Origin: Astrocystis sublimbata
Lineage: Eukaryota > Ascomycota > Sordariomycetes > Xylariales > Xylariaceae
NCBI GenBank assembly: GCA_022453515.1
Contig: JAJNNY010000008.1
Location: 620,001-684,000, forward strand
DNA length: 64,000 bases
Direction: 5' to 3'
Both the position numbers and the translations under genes were made by a program. This document shows positions 11,655-23,623 of this stretch, piece after piece. Positions within the stretch are counted from its first letter, which is position 1; every line of letters begins with the position of its first letter. Below the pieces are notes generated by a model that saw nothing but the letters and a program-made list of their open reading frames with translations, was not told where the DNA came from and did not search any database.

Positions 11655-14600
11655 GGTGGATAGTTGGGGTCACCGGCGCACGGCGACGTGAAGCTGTTGT
11701 GTGACTTGTCGCACGCGAGGGGTGGAAGACGAGGTGCGTCGCGGGCGACGCTGGCTAGATATATTACCTAGGTTCGAAAAAAACTTAAGGGTGGGCGGAG
11801 CTTAGTTCCCACATGGATCGGGATAATCGCGAGCGAGGACGTCTAAACGCTTACATGGCATTCACTCCTGGGCTCGCTGGGCTATCTCTAACAAGTTACA
11901 GTCCCGTGATCTAGACTCGATGGGTCTTTCGCTAAGGCGATGGAGATGGAGGACAGGGAGAGATAGGAAGACATATCTGCTACAGCAGACTGCGGCTGCT
12001 ATTTCCCTCATCGTCCTGGGATCGTCCAAGACGGTAATGATAAACCCATTTATTTAAATACGGGAGTGCCGAAACAGAGCAGCACTTACAAGCAGCCTTC
12101 TACAGGGTCCCCGGAGCCGAACGTACACATACACACACCAACAGGCCGCAGCTCGACCACGCCCACGCGACCACGATCCGTTCCCTTGGGGCGGCTGTCA
12201 CCCCCAATTGATGGCACAAGCTGTCAACGAGTAAGGAGGGCGGAATTGCAGTTGCCTCGATGAAAGCAAATCAGATGTTATAATGGCAGTTTCCGGCCCG
12301 CCCTTATCAGGGATCCATGGAGGTATGGGCCCTATGTGGCGCTTGTGGAGTCCCGGCCTGGATCCTGGAACATATTTCCGGCCTAGCCTTATCGTCCGTC
12401 GAAAACGGGAGGGAAGCTCAGGGAAGAGCTGGTCTGACAACTCTGATTCGACTAGCAAGGCTTGCAAGGGACCGCGAGGGGGGCCAAGCTGAAATGAAAC
12501 CGAGCTGTACATGAAATCCCACCTCGCCACTGTACAGACAGACAGCGCTACGAGGAAGAGACGGAGACGGAGACGGAGACGGAACAGAGGTCAGGTATGT
12601 CGAGATCGAGTGTCATACAGACAGAACTCATACTTAGCTTGTGACTGAAGAACTCTGCGCACAGCCATCATGTGGCCCAGGGGAAGAGTTGAAGGCGCTC
12701 CTAGAGATAAGTAGCTGTGTATTCTAGTTCCAGAGTACTTATACGTAGGTAGTTGACTTCGGCTTCAGCTTCAGCCCCAGCTCTTTGTGCGAGAATGGAA
12801 GCAAGCACATGGAGATTCTGTGTGGTACTGGAGGGGTCTCGGGGGTGATGGTCGCGTGTGTGTCTTGGCGATCGCGTGGCATGCGATTGCAATCTCTGTT
12901 TCCGGCATCCTGGGACGTGAGTTTTAGTGTGCTCGTACATCAATTCAAGTGGAGCGAAATGCAGCTACTGTACGTGATCATTTTACACATGGAGCGCGCC
13001 GTTAGAGTCTTAGACACGTCCCTCTCGTCCCTTGGGGGCTTCGGGGGCTCGGGGGGCTTGGATCGGGAGCCAACGCCAAGGGAGCGAGCGCAATTAGCTT
13101 GCCGACACATTTTCAATACGTAAGTAACTGCCGCGAGTGCCTCGAGTGCCTTCTCTGTTTTCGGGTTGGCAGTTGCAACCTACCTAAACCCGAACCAGAT
13201 TGACTACCAGAAAACCCTCAGTCTCATCAAGTTTGCATCTAACTTCTATAGGTACCTAGGCAAGACCCTGCAGGGAGTACCCTGCCCAATCAGAGAACAA
13301 GGCAGCTTTACCTACATGTTGTAGGTAGATACTTCTAGTTTTCTACGTCTTGGCATGCCTTTGTCCAGGCCCTTCTCTGCATAGAATATCGTAGGATATA
13401 TATAGCGTTGAGATCACGCTTGTCAGGTTAGTTCGTTATCGTTGTTTTTCGAAGCTCTACCTGAGGAGCACTATCTACGGAGGGTTCGGGCTTATGAAAG
13501 TAAGAAATAGAACCCTGCCAAGCCATTGCAAGATGGTCTTAGAATTGCAGAAAAATCTAAACATTTACTTGTAACACCGGACACTAAAGGCGGGAGTGTA
13601 GTTGTATCCCTGCCGAGCCTGCGTTGCCTCAACGACAACGGAAACGCCACAAGCGCATTTACGGCCGTACAGCGGCGGCTAAATCATTTTTGGGAAGGGC
13701 TACTGGGCTACTACTTACAGAGGGAAGCTGGTCAAGTACAGTAAGGTAGATCAAGCTGAAGGTCAGGTATCGCCACTAACGTCGGCAACGGCACAACTCT
13801 TGCCAATATAAATCTTACTGTCTCTGATTTCCTGTCTCCCTGCTATTCATTCCGCCATGCATCTCGGCCTTGGTATTTGGCACAGTCGCATGTGTAACTT
13901 CGGCTAAGGAAGCTTGAGACGTCAACAATGGTAGCCTGGCATGCTTGGAAACCTGACCACCTGGTGAAGCCGTGCTAATATTCGAGTGTTCATTTACGCA
14001 TGCTATCTTGCTCGGTTTTGCGGGTCTCTTAGCTGCTAATGTATAATGAGGTTGGTTTGACTGCTTTCTGTCGATATCTCTTGAGAGTTCCAACCCTGAG
14101 CCGTATTGGCGCCTTGATGAAAGAGAGGACTGATCAGTACAATACCCTCTCTACTCTCACTTTGTACATCAACCCGAGCCGATGGGCTGATGGAGTCAGA
14201 CGGCACCACTACGGCCGTTGGTGCACATCAAGGAAACACTACCATAGCTAATAACTGTTCAGCCCCGACAGCCTGGAACGGCATGAATTATTGCTGATCC
14301 CGCTGCTACTTCTTATCTCAGAATCGACCTAAATTCTAGCGGCGTTGCAAGATAAGAAGAGAGCCGAGAGCAAAGCGGGCGGGACCGCCCTATCCTGTGA
14401 AGATGCAGATCGCTCGATGGCTTGCAACCAACCTTCTACATCGGTGAAAGCTTATAATCATAACGATCATATACGGGGTTCACGATTAATATGTCTCACA
14501 GGATGGATAATGCGGAGATCGTTGGTGGTATAAACTCAAGTAATCATGGCATTGATCTTGTCAAATTCGCATCCAAGTCATCAATGGGCATCCAAATTAA

Positions 14601-14933
14601 ATCAAATCAAATCATACGGGATCACAAAGCTATGATTGTAGAGTCACCTGCTGGATCTATAACGAATGCGATGCTTTGAAGCTGGACCGTCTCAGAATTG
14701 TAGTGGCTTGCGTATCTTGTCACTGAGGCCGCAACACACAACCCGACCATACTCCAATCTAGGCGACGGGTTGGCACGATGTTATATGACGATTCTGGGA
14801 CTTCGGTGGTCAAGCTAGCTACACTTCAACAGACAGAAGGTGAAGGCTGCTAGAAAGATAAATCCCGAAGTGCCGGCTCTGAATTTCATACTTGCATACT
14901 TGCTAGCTGCCGAGTTCTTGTAGCATGACGCGG
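11655..14933. other. 3.3 kb gene-poor region
   Basis: No gene can be supported on either strand. Readings over 12198-12530, 12785-13123 and 13815-14093 lack family resemblance and splice-linked partners. Contents noted: a hexanucleotide (GGAGAC) repeat at 12558-12583, a GGTACCTAGG motif at 13251-13260, and moderately AT-rich sequence at 14280-14800. The azgA promoter lies at the left end. Confidence 0.45.
12558..12583. repeat. (GAGACG)n short tandem repeat
   Basis: About four copies of a 6-bp unit GAGACG in non-coding DNA. It is purine-rich on the + strand and has no associated gene. Confidence 0.8.
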
Positions 14934-15786
14934 TCATGCTGCGTAGAAAACCTCCTCAACATTCTTCCACCATACCGGATCGCCGGACTCGCTGCTCTTT
15001 GCGCCAGGGACGAGGCTCTACATTCACCATGTCAGTATCGGCAGCAGCACCATCATGGGGAAGCACGAATCATGGGTCTCTCTCTCTCTCTCTTTCTCTC
15101 TTTCATTTGCATCTGCACCTGCCTGTGCGAAAAATGGATGGACACGTGGATGGCATAGATAGCCACGACGAAGAGGTTCGGCACTGCGAGACAAGACTAA
15201 GAAGATTAACAAACATACCTCTTGGAAGCTGTCCGTCATGGCCCACCACTCGCGGACTTTAGGGTTCTCCCGCATGCGCTCCATGTCGCCCGCGTAGTCG
15301 AACCCGACATACTTGTAAGACGCGAACAGGATGCCACTTTCGGGGTCGTGGAAGATGCTGTCTGTTATTCATCTGGTCAGATGGGTGCGAAGCTCCTTAT
15401 AAGGTAGGTATGTATGGCGGGGCATGTAATCCATCTATCCTGACTTGAGAGAGAAGGGGAGAGAGACGTACAATCTCTGATGTTGCAAGACTTGATTTGT
15501 TGGAGCACCTCGGGCCACACCGAGGCGTGCACCTCCTTACTATAAGATGATGCGATTGTTAGAGAGAGCTGTTACCGCATATGAGGGGGTGTGCAAGTTG
15601 TGTCGCGACCAGGTTGAATACGCACTACTTCTTGACAAACTCGGGCTTCAGCTTGATAATCTGCGCAGCGCGGCGCCCGACAACAGGCTGCTTTATCGAC
15701 TCGTGTCGCGGTCGGCCCAGTGTCATCGGCTCGGCCGGTTGCTCCGGACTCTTCGGTGGCGGCGGTGGGGAGCTTGGTTTCCACAT
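14934..15786 (-). CDS. L-rhamnose mutarotase family protein (RhaM-like)
   Basis: Small ferredoxin-like-fold enzyme of the rhamnose mutarotase family, which interconverts alpha and beta anomers of L-rhamnose. Four exons were reconstructed: 15786-15626, 15539-15472, 15361-15219 and 15017-14934, giving 151 residues. Conserved elements are QIIKLKPEFVKKYKEVHASVWPEVL, with the family's catalytic-region histidine, then CNIRDYSIFHDPESGILFASY and YVGFDYAGDMERM, the NPKVREWWAMTD motif, and the tail PVWWKNVEEVFYAA. The core from a second ATG at 15726 would give 131 residues. 15786 was preferred because it has A at -3, but the 20 extra Pro-rich residues are uncertain. The E. coli enzyme is shorter (about 104). 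No rhamnose catabolic genes (LRA1-4) lie nearby, so pathway membership is by family only. Confidence 0.85.
15076..15101. repeat. CT-rich microsatellite in an intron
   Basis: A run of CT dinucleotides with one interruption. It lies inside the last intron of the mutarotase gene, where on the coding strand it reads as a GA-rich tract. Confidence 0.85.
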
Positions 15787-17170
15787 TGTTCGACTGTCTG
15801 TCTGCCTGCCTGTCTTTCGTCTTCCCCACACACACAATAGTTTCAGTTCGGGGTTCCAGAGATTCTTCTTCTTTGAGCTGGGTAGGATGGAAGCAAGTGT
15901 GCATGTGCGAGGTAGGTATAATGGCAATCACCTTATTTAGCCGCCGCCCTAAAAAACACAAATCTTGTTGTCGTGGTATACAAGCTGGGGCTTTGTTTCA
16001 CCTGCTCGTGCGCCTCGTGGAATGCTGAAGTGTTGAAATGCCGATCCCTTCGATCCTGTCCCGCTGCTTTCAGCTCTGGACTCGAAGCTCTCTTATTGAT
16101 AAGGTACGAGTTGTATTGTGAGCTGGGAAGCCACCGTCTCTCTTACTTATAAAGTCGGTGAGATGCAACCACGGGTCTGATAATCAAGAGCGGAACGTCC
16201 GGATGATGAACCTAATGTCCTTCTTGAGCCACAATGCATTCACTGACTGACCTGTCATCTATAAATATCAAGCCTCGATCTGTGCGGGGTTAACGTATGC
16301 AGCTTATCCCACCTGCTCCGTCTGTCGGCATAGGCGTGTATTTCGATAGATATATATCTTACCGCCGAAGGCGCTGCTTATTAAGTATCGAGGTAGCCTA
16401 GGCTACTTTCTAATACGTAGAATATAAAACTCTATTCGAGCAGGAAAAAGAGCAGACACATTGCACTTTGACTAACCCTTCCTATTGCCGTTTGTCGAAA
16501 TCAGTCCAAATCTGCAGGTTAAAGCGATTCGGCGCGCGTCGAGTACCTACCTATATGTACGTAAGAGCACAAAGACAGTGTGGGGACTGCTGCTGGACTT
16601 GTTGACCGCATGAAGAAGAAACAGTAGTAGAAGCTCACTCCGTCGGGCGTATCGGGAACGACCTCAAAATTATAGCGAGCGCAATGTCAGCTGGTCACTG
16701 TGTAAGTCCTTAGTATCTTGATCTGCCAGGCAGCAAAGTCTACAGGATAGTATTCACTTCTAGCGATCCACCAATGTCTCTGGCCTCCCTCGATTCCTGG
16801 AGAGATTGACTAGGACTCGTAGACGAACTTCTTGATACTAGCTCCTTTTCTTTCATTGAAATAAACATGTCAAGACCAAATCACGATTTTTGACCAACAA
16901 ACATGTGTGCTGTCGTCACGCGGCCGCCGCGCAATGATGACCCAATCCAGTTTTTTGCCCGACCGCTGCCCTCATGTTGCTGCCTCCTATAGACTGTACA
17001 CGAAAGGCATCTGCGGAGAGAAATATAAAATGTACACCCACTTCATTGCCCTATTAATCAACGCCCGCTGTAATGTGGCTGTGGCTTTGCGAGGTTTTCG
17101 AATTATTATTATGTTAGCAAAACCCGGTTTGCTTGGTAAGCTCCGGGCTTCCCGTATTATATCACAGAGC
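15787..17170. other. Gene-poor region between the mutarotase gene and GDT1
   Basis: No supportable gene. A minus-strand stretch near 16640-16690 reads like a short exon (YNFEVVPDTPDG then a GTGAGC donor), but I found no partner exons or start. A perfect 14-bp palindrome (GTAGCCTAGGCTAC) lies at 16393-16406. Confidence 0.4.
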
Positions 17171-18930
17171 TCAGGCATACAGAGCCTCCACCAGGTAGAT
17201 GAAGCCAAAGACGAGAAAGGCTACCGCGCCACCAACAGTGACTATTATGACAGTTAGATACGCATGCAACGTGAAGATTGGCGTTGGACGAAGATTACTT
17301 ACCAACTTTGAGACTGACTTTACCGGCAATGGCCCTACCGCCGATTACCGCCACACCGGTGCAGCAGGCATGGCCGAGCACGGCTCCCAGAGTCACCCAC
17401 CAATAGTCCTGGCCGGCAGCCATGGCGATAGTTGCAATCTGGCTTCGGTCCCCCCATTCACCCAAAAAGGTCATCACGAAAGTCTGGACCCACGCCGGAC
17501 TCAACAGCAGAGAGAGAAGATTCGCAAATCCCACAGACATCTCGTTGACAAACCCCCCTCGAGGTGACGGGCTTCGGGTAGGTGACGTAGATGGACTGCG
17601 CGGTGGTGACGGAAACCGAGATGTAGACCGTGGCTTGCGATCGCGAGCGAGACCCATCTCCAAGGCATATGGAGATACAGAGGACCGTCTGCCGTTCTTC
17701 GACGCCTTGTGTTCCTTCTCTTCAAGCTCCATTTCGACCTCTTGCATTTCAGCCGTGACACCCTCACTGGGGTCCATAGCCATGCCCTCGCGCAGCAGCT
17801 TGGCGCCGAAGACAAAGAACAAGCCGGCAGCGAGGAAAGAGGTCAGCCGCTTGGGTATCAATGCCGGCAGGGCATGCCCTAGCACAGCCGACAAAACTGT
17901 CATGACCATCAGGGCGCCAAATGCAGCGGTGAAAACGACTATCCGATCATGCTTCATGGCCATGAGAGCTGCCACCAAGAACGTCTTGTCGCCAACTTCG
18001 GAAAACAGGATCATGGTAAGTGACAAGAAGAAGGAGTGGAAAGGCTGGATGATGCCCTCGTTCGCCTCGTCCTCGTCGACTAAGAGTTTGGTAGCTGATT
18101 TCGATGGTTTGCTGACATCGAGATGGTCTTTATTGGCCGAGTCGGGTAGTGGGTTAGGAGTATCGTATATCTTGCCCGGCAATTCAGCGGGTTTCTGTTT
18201 TGCTACTTAGTATGTCATACTATTTCAACGAGCTCAACGAGCTGGGGGGGTAACATCATACCTCAAGCCCAGCAATGCCGGCTGAGTCGGTCCCTGACTT
18301 GGCGCTGTCTTCCATCTTGGTGTCCTTGATGTCCTTCTCGGCTAGCATGTTCTCCACATGCTCGCTGTGTGGCATGGGCGGCTTCTCTTTGGGGGTTGAG
18401 GGGACCATCTCAACTTTTTCGCCTGTCCTGCCCTCCTTGGCTTTCCTCGCCTTGTTCTTCTCACTTATGCCACCCTCGGTACCGGTGGTGCCCTTCTTGG
18501 GGAGCTTTCGGTGCGGATCGTCCATGACACCGTCGTTAGAGTCTGGTATCTTCTTGCCATCGATGATGGTGGGATCAGAGGGACGGTTCTTTAAGGCCGG
18601 AAGGTCCCTGGAATCGGTATCGGGGTCCTCGACAGAATCGGCTTTGGCACCTTTCCTGCGTCCCTTGACCTTATCAGAGAGAGTGACAAAAGGACCATCA
18701 TGGGGCAAGCCATCTCTCCCGTCGACTGGGGCGATCTTGGTGCCTTTTTCTGCACGGGGTCTCGAATTGGGGGAGACAGCCGAGTCTAAGGGGATTGAGT
18801 CGTCGAGGAGGGCATCGGCATGGGCGAGTCGGCCATCTTGGGATGGCTTCTTTCCGGCAATGGCCGAGGAGAGAGCAAGAGGTGGCAATACCAAAAGGAG
18901 CAGAGGCGCCGGCCCTCGTCGGAGTCTCAT
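17171..18930 (-). CDS. GDT1: Gdt1/TMEM165-family (UPF0016) Ca2+/Mn2+ transporter
   Basis: Golgi membrane cation transporter that supplies Mn2+ and Ca2+ for glycosylation and ion balance. Three exons (18930-18262, 18194-17303, 17241-17171) give 543 residues. A signal peptide (LLLLVLPPLALSSAIA) is followed by about 200 Lys/Asp/Pro-rich polar residues, presumably lumenal. The two hallmark helices follow: SEVGDKTFLVAALMA and LGEWGDRSQIATIAMA, both fitting the E-x-G-D-[KR]-[TS] motif. Between the halves is a charged Ser/Pro/Arg-rich loop (about 120 residues) that includes SPPRSPSTSPTRSPSPR. The C-terminus, carried by the short last exon, is FLVFGFIYLVEALYA. Yeast Gdt1 is about 280 residues, so the extra length is the N-terminal region and the loop. 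The first exon is joined by splice evidence (GAG|GTATGA...AACAG|AAA) and continuous frame. Confidence 0.92.
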
Positions 18931-20475
18931 GGTGGCGATGGGGAGGGTTTATTGTACAGTTGCGGCCTCACAGGAAGCAAGCAAACCAGCCAACCAATGC
19001 AGGATGGAGGGCGAATTCGATGGGATGGATCGATGGTTATTGGCGAGAGAGGCAGAATTTATCGCCCGACGCAAATTCGCTGCAAGTATCAAGGAAAGTA
19101 ACGCAATGAGCAATGAGCAATGCGTGGTTCAGAATTGAGCCATGGGCATACGTGTATGTAGACGCAGGAAGCACGTACTGTGATAGACGGATGCCCAGGC
19201 GAAGACTCGATGGGCTGCCAAGCCGTTGCATTCAGGGCATTCAAGGCATTCAGGGGGGGGGGGGCTACTAGGGGGGTCGTTCGGTACCTAGGTGACAGGT
19301 CGCCTCGACAAAACGTGCCGAGCAGCACTATGGAGGAGCCACTTACAACCTGTATTCCAGACAACGCTATATTCACCTAATCCGCGGTACGGAAATGAAA
19401 CGAAACTCGTATCATAGATATCTTCAAGCTCTCATTTAAACCATACGCCATATCGAACAGAAAAAGAGTAAAGGTAAGGAAGGGTATATAGATGAAGAAT
19501 AGAATCGTCACAAGTGGGTGAGAGTTTCCTTTGTCTGCTACCGCCTACCTACTTAGTACTGAGCGCGAGCGCAATTTCCTAATAGGGATATATGGCTATT
19601 CCCATCTAGCCTACCTAGGCATGATGTACATACGTGTGCCTGGCGGCTGCAACCTTCCAGCCTGTGGAAGGGCCAGCGGGCGAACAGGCGGCCGCGTGCA
19701 CCTGAAACGTAAATTGGGTATTTGCATGTTAGGTACTTACGTATACCTTAGCTGGAGACAACACAGATCTGCTAAGAGCTGTTGCCAAAGAAAGAAGAAC
19801 AAATAGAAGTGGGATGAGGTTGTATTAGGTACATGTAAGTTGGGGACGCTGCCAGTATGGTTATTTGTATACAGTATAGGTACTTCCAAGGTTTCGTTGT
19901 GACTGCCTCATGAGACCCTCACAGAGTATACATTATGGGTTTATTTTGGTACAACATGCAGTTTATCGTCCAAGATCCTCGATGGTTTGTCTTCGATCTT
20001 TTTGAATGAATTGGGCATGTTGATTGCTATCATCTACCTGTGTCCCAGCCCTAAGGAGGTGGGTGACCAAACCTTGGAAGTACCTGTAGGTACATGTAGG
20101 TAATAGCTGTAATTTGTAGTATGTACGCTACCTACCACATATAAGTGCATCACATGCATATAATGCTGGCTTAGGTACCTAGTATTATCTGACAACCCAA
20201 TCCCAGATTGTCGGATCCGGCGAACAATCCAACTACGGAAACCACCAGCCACCTCCACACGGCACGGGAGATTCACCACACCGATCCATCAAGCCACAGC
20301 AGAACCTACCAGTGACCTAAGCAAGCCCTGGAGCACATGCACGCCGGCGGGGCTCTGCGCCTTGGATGTTTACTCTCTCCCACGCCGATTCTTGAACCTC
20401 TTGGGCAGATCAGAGCCGTGCGCTTGCGGATGGAGCCTGTCTCGCCTGTCGCGTGCTGATCTAGAACATGAAACA
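18931..20475. promoter_or_regulatory. Divergent region between GDT1 and the telobox gene
   Basis: 1.5 kb with no supportable gene. It contains a 12-nt poly-G run at 19253-19264 next to GGCATTCA repeats, and several TACCTAGG-type motifs (19283, 19613, 20173). It presumably holds both promoters. Confidence 0.45.
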
Positions 20476-22954
20476 ATGAACACCCGGACAACGCGCGCAG
20501 CTTCTCGGCGCGGGGACTCGGCCGGGCCTCGGGCACCCAGTCATGCCAGTCACGCCAGTGTCACCAGTGTCGCCAGTGTCGCCAGTGTCGCCAGTGTTGC
20601 CAGGCAGACGAGGAGCAGCTCCAAGCGCGCCGAGCTTTCGCTTTCAGAGGCCACCCCCCAATCAAAACCCACACAATACCGCCCATTCAGCATCCCGCAA
20701 CGGGGCACCCGGAGACTGCGTCGCAGGAGTATGGAGAGCATCGCTACTAATGACTTCCCTAAGAGTTTTGTCGAGCTGCCTAGTCCAGAGCACCGTACGT
20801 TGTTCGATATTACCATTCTATGCCCATCACAACCCCCTACTCACGCTTCTAGCAGCCTCGACGGCCATTCCCGATCCTGTCGGCCTAGAAGACATGGCTG
20901 ATTCAAACCATGGCAGCCAGCATGAGGTCCCCAACGACATGGCTGATCCTGATGAGGACAGCCAGCATGAGGTCTCCGATGACATGGCTGATCTTGACAA
21001 CGACAACGACAGCCAGTTTGTTGAGTGCTACGAGGACAGGGTTGCTAGGTTACAAGATGTCCTTGACTTCGATCTGCCCAAGCTTTGCCGCTGGTGTGAC
21101 AAGATATATGAGCTTCTCAAATCATCGATACGCCCTGAACCCACCGTAGAAGAGCGGAGGCACCTCCACGCAGCGACGAGATCTTTCAGGGTGGCCCGGC
21201 GTCCGTTTGCTGAGGACGATGCCGCGTACATTGACCTTTCATTGTTTGACTTGCCTTATCGGGATGCCCCGGAGGCTCGGTTCGCGGTGGACAAAGCAGC
21301 ACACTCGGCGAACTTGGTGTCTCTCCTACTCTACCTTGCCGATCTGAAGCGCTCCAAAAAGTCCATTCTGCCTTTTCTCCGCGAATTAGATACCGGTCTG
21401 CTCACTTTCGAACCCCCTCCCTCGGCACAGGAAGATAGCCAGGACCTGGCATTTGCCGTCCGTTTCCGCTGGCTGATAGAAGCGCTTCACGAGGACTCGG
21501 ACACCGAACCACTCATTCTAGCTACGGCAGTTTTTTGCAGAGACTCTGCCGCCACCTCGAAAGAGGCCGAGCAGAGGCTGCGCGAAGGTCCATTCAGAAC
21601 CTTTGGCGCCATGGATCAGGACGGGTCCTTTGCATCTTCCACGGCAATAAGGTCAAAACTGGAGGAGATCATCCATGTGTTGTCCCAATCGGACAAAGTC
21701 GAGAGAGAACGTGTTCTCAATTCCATCTCCTCTCGGGATGAACTACTCGATCGTTTACGAGAATGGGCTGCAGATATGTATGCGCACGTGAACAGGGAAG
21801 CAGATGAGAGTGATCGCCCTCCAGATGGTCACAACGAAGGAGAGGTGGACAATGGCGTGGGTCGTGAAGCGCTTGAGGAGCTGCTCGTCAATGAGCACAA
21901 CGAGTCAGAGGAAGATTCCGACTTGGAATCAAGCCAATCGCCCCAATATCAAAAACTCAAGACTCTGGTGAATGAGTACGTTTCGGCCATTCGGCGCTAC
22001 AGCTCTCTTCTGGAAACTAGCTAACATCTCTCTAGGCCAAGTTTTATTCGAGACCCAGCCACATTAGCTGCAGTAAGGCGGAGCGAGGCAAATGGTTCCA
22101 GACTCTCCATAGTACAAACACAACCGACGAACCATCCGACTGCAAAGGGGAAAATGACGATTTCGCAGATGAAGGAAGCCATTCGCGGGCTGAATCCAGC
22201 CGATGTTCTGCCATCGTCCCATCGAGAGGGCGAGACCAGTAGTGGGGCAGCACCTGTGGAGGGGACAGCTTCACAGTCTCGTCCTTATCGACAATCTCGC
22301 TCTCGTTCAGCGTCTGAAGAACTTGGTGCGGAGGAACACCATGCGAGTCCTCAACAGGATGAAGACGGCGCAGAAGACGACGACGATTTCGAAGTTAACG
22401 AGCAGTTACTCGATGAATCTAGGCGACTACGACACGAACAGTCCCAATCTCCCAGACCAGCCTCCAAGCGCCGTCGAACGGCAGACAATGAAGCTCGCGC
22501 TGTGGGTCGAGAGGACTCGCCCAAAAACGCACCAGCGTCTAGCAATATGAGAGAGGGAGACATTGCAGCATTGAGACAAGCGGGACGTATCAATAGACTT
22601 GCCAATCGACCAAGGGGCCATCAGATCCGAGAAAAATGGAGTCATCATGACACGGACCGTCTGCTTGACCTCATCGCCGACCGCAACCTCAACTGCTCAT
22701 GGGCGGCAATGGAGGAGAAAGCCGGGTTTGAAACATATCGGAACCAACAGGCGATTCGCGACAAGGCGCGTAATCTGAAGAAGGGCTTCTTATGCGCAGA
22801 TGCAATTCTACCCTGCGGATTCGATTACGTCTACCTCAGTAAGAAGGAACGCGACAGCGTGATCGCATCGGGACACAACCCCGACAGGATGGAGGACGAT
22901 ATCGATGAAAACGGTCGCGTGTTGCATGGCAGATGGACCGACAGAGAGGAGTAA
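20476..22954 (+). CDS. Telobox Myb protein, TRF/Taz1/Tbf1-like putative telomere-binding factor
   Basis: Three exons (20476-20794, 20856-21975, 22036-22954) join in frame to 785 residues. The N-terminus (MNTRTTRAASRRGD) is basic and disordered with an SVA repeat. Exon 2 encodes a mainly helical domain (about residues 150-330: VARLQDVLDFDLPKLCRWCD, AHSANLVSLLLYLADLKRS) that resembles a TRF-homology dimerization fold in pattern; this is inference. A long acidic, Ser-rich, disordered linker follows. At about residues 678-730 is a single Myb domain (EKWSHHDTDRLLDLI...CSWAAMEE) whose third helix reads QQAIRDKARNLKK. This matches the telobox form of Tbf1/Taz1 (LKDKAR), which contacts TTAGGG-type repeats. 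The order TRFH-like plus C-terminal Myb is that of Taz1 and TRF1/2. The intron 2 donor is GTACGT at 21976. DNA target and role are inferred. Confidence 0.75.
20545..20603 (+). repeat. 9-bp coding minisatellite (GCCAGTGTC)n
   Basis: About six imperfect copies of a 9-bp unit inside exon 1 of the telobox gene. The unit is in frame and encodes a Ser-Val-Ala repeat, so copy changes would not shift the frame. Confidence 0.9.
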
Positions 22955-23623
22955 CTCGGTGGCAGGCGGTGCCCTTTTTCATAAACAGATAATGGGAGGC
23001 TGGCACACATGGCGGATGAGTCGATGACTCGGGCGTTTCGGCGTTTGCTATACCTCATCATGGTCGTCGGCACACTTGGGTATAGCGGTGGGGGGAGGGG
23101 GTTCACGTTTATGATATCCAATGTAAGGCTTGATTCGATGTCCGATACAAGACGTACGTATGTTTCAAACCCAGAAACATTATTCCGGTAGCACATGGCA
23201 ATCGATTGAACATGCTCTTCAACATTAATAGTCTGTCTACTTGTTAGAGCTGGTCGGCAGCTCGCTGCCTGCTACCTTGGTCATTATGGTATAATATGGT
23301 GGGCTCACGCTCATGGAATAAGCAGAATAGCAGGTACCTAGGTACCTTGGGTAATTGGTGGGGGTTAGCCTAAACAGACCCCACTTAAACTTTTTCGTAG
23401 CTGGCGAGCTGGTGGGATTTGACGGGCTTCAATTCGACATCGTGAGATTCTGCAACAACACATGGGGCACTTCGACAATCCCGTGTTATAACACGACGAG
23501 CCTAATCCCACGACTGACGTGCGGCCACATCTGCCGATCTAGCCAAGACGAGGGGGGGCACAAGCCTCCGTCGACCTCGACATCCGACACTCCTACTTCA
23601 CCCACCGCTGTCGACGAGCCACC
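22955..23623. other. Intergenic between the telobox gene and the mL45-like gene
   Basis: About 670 bp with no gene. It carries a perfect GGTACCTAGGTACC palindrome at 23333-23346 and the promoter of the next gene. Confidence 0.5.
23333..23346. repeat. Dispersed palindrome GGTACCTAGGTACC
   Basis: Perfect 14-bp palindrome. Two more perfect copies lie at 41774-41787 and 42372-42385, and shorter or one-mismatch versions at 13251, 19283, 20173, 34046, 56795 and 62105. All lie outside coding sequence. Confidence 0.85.

Noticed and set aside
16640..16690. Short exon-like reading YNFEVVPDTPDG
   Set aside because: No acceptor in phase, no partner exons and no start found.
17422..18210. Long + strand frame (about 260 residues) opposite GDT1
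   Set aside because: Shadow of the Gdt1 coding sequence; no family resemblance.
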